Below the pieces are notes generated by a model, which searched no databases, was not told where the DNA came from, and saw nothing but the letters and a program-made list of their open reading frames with translations. Of a DNA stretch of 64,000 bases, positions 58,794 to 64,000 are shown in pieces. The stretch is from assembly GCA_028583405.1 (NCBI GenBank), contig CM053247.1, forward strand, positions 14,616,777-14,680,776, written 5' to 3'. Positions within the stretch are counted from its first letter, which is position 1. Each line of letters begins with the position of its first letter. The position numbers were made by a program, and so were the translations under genes. This stretch comes from Pogonophryne albipinna (Eukaryota > Chordata > Actinopteri > Perciformes > Artedidraconidae).

Positions 58794-58996
58794 TTTCAGG
58801 CGGTAAAGCGGGTGGTCTACAAATTGGAAGATCAGTAGTTCGATCGCGGCTCCTCCAGGCCTCATGTGGATTGTGTGAGTGAAAGAGCAGGTTGTATTAG
58901 CAGGTCACTTATTGAACAGCTTAATGTTGACATGTAGTGTAAAACGCTTTGATTGGTTGAAAGACTAGAAAGGTATTATAAACATGCAAGACCATT
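58794..58996 (+). repeat. tRNA-derived SINE, family 1
   Basis: The tRNA-like head has an A-box-like GGCGGTAAAGCGGGTGG at 58799 and a B-box-like GTTCGATCGC at 58838, followed by GGCTCCTCCAGGCC. The tail AGTGTAAAACGCTTTGATTGG..AAGACTAGAAAGGTATTATA is the conserved 3' end of a SINE family I know from percomorph fish. The B box is slightly degenerate and the middle is shortened, so it is an old copy. Confidence 0.75.
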
Positions 58997-59459
58997 TTTT
59001 TAAAATATTATTTTCAGGCCAGTTTAGTCATTTGAAAGAGGGATGATAGAAAGGAAGACATTTGCAAAAGGTCTATAGGCTGGATTCAAACTAGTGAACC
59101 TGAGCCCAGTACATGGGCCGCCAGCTGTACAAATTGAGCTTTGTGTCGGCGTTAAATCTTTTTGTTATGTATAAAATGAATCATATACAGAAGCCAAAAG
59201 ATGCATAGTAGTATGCAACATAACTTACTACTAAAATGATCTTTAAGTGAACAAAACTGTGTGAGAATGGCTGGATTGATGCATGATCGTTGTGATAATG
59301 CTACAGATGGTAATAATCATGATGCACTCACAAAAACATTCAAGACCACAAACACTGTATTTTAAGGACTGATCTGTCAGCACTGATGTAATTGTACTTC
59401 TTAAGTATTCTGCAGTATTTATATTCAGTTGGGTGTTGTGTAAATATGTCAGAGCTCAC
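58997..59459. other. Noncoding spacer
   Basis: Nothing recognised. Confidence 0.4.
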
Positions 59460-59541
59460 CAATAGCAGTGCTCCTTCTCTGACCACCCCTGTGGGTATTC
59501 TCCGCTGTGTGTGTCAGGCATGAAGGGGGTCTTCTGAAGCC
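59460..59541 (-). CDS. Candidate minus-strand exon 1, unidentified
   Basis: An 82-bp segment with the best splice signals of the set: CTTTGCTTCCCCTCAG acceptor and TATTG|GTGAGC donor. It encodes LQKTPFMPDTHSGEYPQGWS then EKEHCY, with two leading and two trailing bases. The trailing TG makes Trp with the G that starts the exon at 51143-51233. If the preceding exon ends in G, the peptide begins GL..TP, as does the entry to the catalytic domain in Asp/Asn beta-hydroxylases (GL...PWW). This is a weak resemblance only. No stop or frameshift. Confidence 0.4.
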
Positions 59542-59933
59542 CTGAGGGGAAGCAAAGGGACAACAGAGTATAGGTTAAAGAAGGGGGGATTCGACTCAGA
59601 CTATAAACAGCATGCTTTTCCAGTTCCACAAACAAAGCATGTTCACAAACTGTTGTCTGGTACAGTACATTAAAGTAAAAATGAAAAAGCCACACAGATA
59701 ATCAAAAGCAGGTGCTACAGACAAGTGCTGGAGAGAGTTATTTTAAGTTGAAAGTAGTTCAACATTTGAGAAGGGTTAACTGCAGCTTTAATTTGGAGCC
59801 AGCGTCTGATTGTGCCTGACCAAATGCCAAGGCCAGACTGGACTCCATCTTGGTTTAAATGCCTCAGGCTTCATCTATATGGGAACATGTCATTCTTGTT
59901 TTCCTCTCAATAGGACCACATGATGACATCATT
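59542..59933. other. Noncoding spacer
   Basis: Intron-like, nothing recognised. Confidence 0.4.
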
Positions 59934-59937
59934 TTGT

Positions 59938-60210
59938 CCGGCAGTGGCTCAGTCAGTAGGGGCTTGGACTGGGAGCCGTAGGGTCGCCGGTTCAAGTCCC
60001 CGACCAAATATGGAGTGTGGACTGCACCTGAGCCCTGCCGTGGTGCCCTTGAGCAAGGCACCGGACACCCCCCCACTCCCATTGCTCCCCGGGCACTGTG
60101 CAATAGCTGCCCACTGCTCCTAGTACTACTCCTGGTACTAGGGTTAAATGCAGAGGCCAAATGTCACTGTGTGTACTGTGACCATTAAAGAGGGTTCTAT
60201 CTATTCTATT
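59938..60210 (+). repeat. tRNA-derived SINE, family 2
   Basis: The head has an A-box-like AGTGGCTCAGTCAGTAGGGG (59943) and a near-consensus B box GGTTCAAGTCC (59989-59999). The body runs TGAGCAAGGCACCGGACACC.. and CTGCCCACTGCTCC. The tail is TGACCATTAAAGAGGGTTCT followed by TCTAT-rich sequence. Better preserved than the SINE 1.1 kb to the left, and of a different family. Confidence 0.82.
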
Positions 60211-61582
60211 TATGAAGCAACAGCTTGAAATACAAATCTATCTGCTTTCCTGGCCTTACCAGCACTGTTGTGTGACATTTGAGAACCTATCACCTTGCTG
60301 TGGGTAAATGTGTATAGCAAGCAGGTCTAAATGCATTCAGGTTAAGTATTAGTATGGATTAACATTTGCACATGTCAAAATGGACAAAATATGTGTTTTT
60401 ATATTGATAGTGGGAAAAGCTGTACCCATCAAATTCGCACAGTGCACTTCATTTTAACTGTATTGTTGTCAGCAGGCTCATGAAAAGGTAAGTAAGAGTA
60501 TGTTGAAGTTAAACGCATTGACAACCATGAGTAAAAATAGCAAAAAAAGAACAGCTGGGATGTCAGGAATAAAAATCCGCTTCTGTAAAGTGACAGCGAT
60601 CCAAGCATCTACAGGCAGGCAATTGCATTTAAATTGTCTGAAATAACAAAACAAATAGTAGCACACATTAGCATCCCATCATCTGAGTGAAATGCTTTTA
60701 AAAGGAGTGCGGCACTTCCACATGTCTCTAAAACAGCATATGTTAAACAGAGAACAAATACATGGTATTAGCTTATGTGCCTTTTGAAAGGTCCATTTAT
60801 CAACACAAGATCTTTTCTTGACGTTTAACCTGGTATAGCATCATTGGCAAAATAAGAAATACCAAAATACTTTTATAATCACAAGACCTAAAATAAGTAA
60901 GTAAATAAATAAAAGTAGAAAAGTATTTAACATCAAGATAACCTAAACTATTTTTTAAGGAGTCCCTAAAGCTGTCAGATAAATGTAGTGAAATAGAAAT
61001 GATAAAAATAAATACTTACAATTATCGCAGTGGCACCATATTAACATAATCAATTTGGATTCAGGTTGTTATGTAATCATGTTAAATAGTTGCCATCTCA
61101 TTTATTTGATTACACTTTTATTTTTGAACACAATAATGTCTTGTTCTGCTTACAACAAAACAAACTCTGTGCAGTATTCTGCCCTTCAGGAAGAAAGAAA
61201 AAAAGGAAGAGCTGTAAAGTACCGTCTGAGAGAGGATCAGTACCTGGGGCTTTATCTCTTAATCATTAGAAGCTAGTTTTCACGAGCACAGCGCAAAAAA
61301 AAACAACCATCATATTTAAGATTCACAGTGCAACACAGCAGCATACATATACTATCCATTTCATTGTTCACAGGAGACCGTTGCCCGGGTTTGTACTGCG
61401 ATTCTGTCTCATTTTTCCACTTTAATAAGATTCTCTTATTCCAAAGAGAATATGAGTAAAATGGATGGCAACACAATCATGTCTGTGTACAATTAAATCT
61501 CCCCTACTGTTGTTCATTTCTGCCCTTTGTGTTTCCAGAAGGAGATTATCATTTTAGTATGAGCTCTTACTGTTTTTGTACT

Positions 61583-61584
<2 letters not shown>
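60211..61584. other. Noncoding stretch with AGTAC-repeat fragment
   Basis: At about 60905-61015 the phrase AAAGCTGTCAGATAAATGTA and neighbours match the AGTAC-type repeat in reverse orientation. The rest is AT-rich with nothing recognised. Confidence 0.5.

Positions 61585-61615
<31 letters not shown>
61585..61615. repeat. (TG)15 microsatellite
   Basis: Pure 31-bp TG array. Confidence 0.97.
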
Positions 61616-61618
<3 letters not shown>

Positions 61619-62985
61619 CAGAGGCAAGGCAGCTGTGTTTAATAGTGACCGAGCCGCCAAGGCCACAGCTGAACCCGAAGCCACAGTAAGAGAAACATGC
61701 TAGTGGGGGGAGTCTGGGCAAAAAGTACATTTCAAACCCAGAACAGCACTATGATGGTTTGAAAGCAAGTTGGCCTTACTTAGCCTCCATTGGCTCTCTG
61801 AACACAACCACCAATGCATTCCCTCACTGAATAATGACCTAACAGGAACCTCATTCAACTAGAGTTCTATGTGCGGCTGGAAAAATATACTCCCTTCCAG
61901 TATGAAGACGTGACTTCAATGCTCTTTTCAAGTTTCAAGTTCACGTTCAAGAGCTTTTGGTCTGCTGCCGTGAAATGACTTCACCTCGATTGTATTACAC
62001 TGACCTATCTCTCACATTTTGCTCGCCATTTCAACAGTTTACAAGCAACAGCCTGCATGTGAGAGAGAGAAGGAGAACAGAAGGAAGGAGAGGGTGAGAA
62101 ACAGATTGCATCCACTAGTTTTTAGTTTTGGGAATGGATCCATTGAGATTTTATCCACTTTTGGTTCAAGTGCCAGTTGCAGTGCTACAGTTTTGTTCTT
62201 TTCTTTGCCTGGGTAACATCTTGTTTCTTGTTGTTCATTTGGATACGGAGTTGTAGAACGTTTCCATTTGAATAAAGACAAACCAGTTAGATGGCTCAAA
62301 GTACAAATGTTCAACTTACAATTGTAATAGAAACCCCAAGATTGCAGCTAAGGGTGGTGTAAAATGATATACCAGAGCAAGAGGCTGCCGGGGCCATCTT
62401 TCATGGTTTGTTTGCTTGCTGAAAATGCTAATATAAACTACACAAAATGCCATGCTTGTCTGGACAATTGTCTTATATATATATATAAACCTGTTATGAG
62501 GAATAGATTGGCACCATAAAATACCTAAGAGCTTCTTCAAAGCCGGGTGGAAAGCTGTTTTATATGCAGCATGCATTTCAGCCAGGACTGAATACAAAAG
62601 ATTGGCTGGTAAAAAGGATTACAATTTGTGTATATTACATGTTCTATGGATGCAACTCTACTGTATATTTAATTCCCATTTAAAATCAAATCAGATGTAG
62701 ATGAAGAGTGAATGTATATGTTTCTGAACATATTACTAACACGGACCTATTAGCCTTCTGTTATACATTAACTTCATCAGACATGTGGCTAATACAATGT
62801 AGCTGATGTACTTCTTCTTACTGTTGGCAGGCAGATAAGCCATCTGTCTGTCTCTATCGTACTTCCAGTGACAGTATATTTAGATTTTCATTATAGGCAA
62901 CCACATACTGATATTGTCACTAATTATGGTACCTGCATGTTTTCTGCAGATCAGGACCCTACAGCAGAGGAATAAGGGTATTTGA
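61616..62985. other. Noncoding stretch
   Basis: Nothing recognised. Confidence 0.5.
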
Positions 62986-63060
62986 TTAAAGAGGCCCTCT
63001 AATGTTTTTTGGGGCTTTCCCTTTTCTGTAGTGAGTTATAGGTTGTTGTGCATGTAAATG
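62986..63060 (-). mobile_element. TTAA-target MITE, family A, end fragment (copy 3)
   Basis: TTAAAGAGGCCCTCTAATG, then GGGGCTTTCCCTTTTCTGTAG and GTTATAGGTTGTTGTGCATG. This is the reverse complement of the right end of copy 1. Similarity fades after GTAAATGGTC, so it is an inverted, truncated copy. Confidence 0.7.
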
Positions 63061-64000
63061 GTCCCTCACAACAGTCTCCCCAGCACACTTGACCTCTGAG
63101 CACTACTGCTGTGATGTTGGCATGCATTAGGTGGCGAGTACAACGAGGGAAGAGACAGATCACTGTGTCTCAGTCGAAGGGCCATCACACAGTGGGACCA
63201 ACCTGCTTTCTGGGACCTGGAGTTCTGCTCCTCTGCTTCAGGTTAACAATAATGTACACTTCCAAAAGCTTCTCTCCTGTGGTGTTTGATATATAAATCA
63301 TTCACAAGGACAAGAATATGAGGATCAGTGAGTATGAGTGTCAGGGATAAAAATCCAAAGAGCAAGACAATGGAAAAGGAGTCTTTACTCAGGAGAGTGG
63401 TGTTTAGATCTATGGGTGAATACATAAAGTTGTTTGAGCGTGAGAAAGAAGCTTGCAGTGAACGCAGCACACACTGGGAAGCTGAGGCAGACCTCGGGGC
63501 TCTCAGAAAGCTCAGAAATCAACGGAGGGTGGATAATCTACACACCGAGACTATTGTGGGAAAAGTGCCCTCGCTCTCTGTGTATTGAAGTGATAGAAGG
63601 GGCAGTTCTCCATGGTCCATTTAGGGGAGTGGAATTGACTTTGCAGTTTAGTATGACCCACCTACAGCAGAGACCACATCGTTCTACAATTCATAGCCAG
63701 GTAATGCCCCTCCAGACCCTTTACTAATGCACAAAACCTACATTCACTTGTGCATGTGAAAACAGACATAATTAGCAGAATAGAGGAAGTGATTACATCA
63801 AAAGCACACACAGACACACACAGACGCACACAGATTGTATAAATATACATAGAAGAGGAAGGGGTGTATTGATTTGACTAATTTCAGTGTGCTGAGTTGC
63901 TATGAAACACCTGCCCCAGACACAAGCGCAGCTGTTTGTCTTGGCAACAACATCACAACCCTGTAACCCCCCATGACCCCAATCCATCATCCACAGTGCA
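63061..64000. other. Noncoding stretch to window end
   Basis: Plus-strand frames at 63111-63296 and 63328-63588 are open but show no recognisable domain. A short impure CA patch lies at 63806-63835. Confidence 0.4.

Noticed and set aside
59938..60010. A functional tRNA gene
   Set aside because: A- and B-box-like sequences are present but the body continues for 200 bp with a SINE tail, and no proper acceptor stem is evident.

Overview
The window is vertebrate nuclear DNA, most likely from a percomorph-type teleost fish. It is AT-rich and intron or intergenic in character. It carries many very long, nearly pure CA/TG microsatellites and a dense set of short DNA transposons and tRNA-derived SINEs that I recognise as teleost families. 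These include the 'AGTGGTGGAAAGTAAC' dispersed repeat, TTAA-target MITEs ending in AGGGGCC, the 'CGGTACGTCCACACAGCAGC' element, and two SINEs with pol III boxes. Family names are from memory and were not searched. No complete protein-coding gene is visible. The longest open frames are translations of CA repeats.

Layout. 1-5 kb: noncoding, two ~170-190 bp CA/TG arrays and a repeat rich in AGTAAAA motifs. 5.15-5.86 kb: a DNA transposon with G/C-rich inverted ends. 8.9-10.3 kb: a 1.3 kb hAT-type element with a perfect 8-bp target duplication. 10.7-12.1 kb: four CA/TG arrays in 1.4 kb. 12-33 kb: mostly single-copy-looking noncoding DNA with three TTAA-type MITEs, a repeat carrying telomere-like CTAACC units, and more microsatellites. 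33.7-42.1 kb: a complete, young LTR retroelement (449/448-bp LTRs, ~98% identical, 5-bp duplication CTTGG, tRNA-Ser-like primer site, polypurine tract) with no gag-pol. A ~1.4 kb DNA transposon sits inside it, and that transposon contains a third repeat. 42.9-43.5 kb: a Harbinger-like element carrying a MADF-domain exon fragment. 51.8-55.0 kb: a 3.2 kb element with 460-bp inverted arms, each holding a broken THAP-domain start. 58.8-60.2 kb: two SINEs.

Genes. Short segments on the minus strand look like exons. At 59.5, 51.2 and 46.7 kb three small open exons have plausible splice sites and phases that join; their family is uncertain. At 42.5 and 33.4 kb, on either side of the LTR element, are two segments that read like the tail/linker-N region of an axonemal dynein heavy chain. 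Both contain stops and the second also a frameshift, so they look like a decaying pseudogene. Whether all these belong to one minus-strand gene is not settled.

The strongest items for follow-up are the noncoding full-length LTR element and the THAP inverted-repeat element, whose two arms are broken in different places and whose interior carries ZNF143/THAP11-like ACTACAATTCCCAG motifs.
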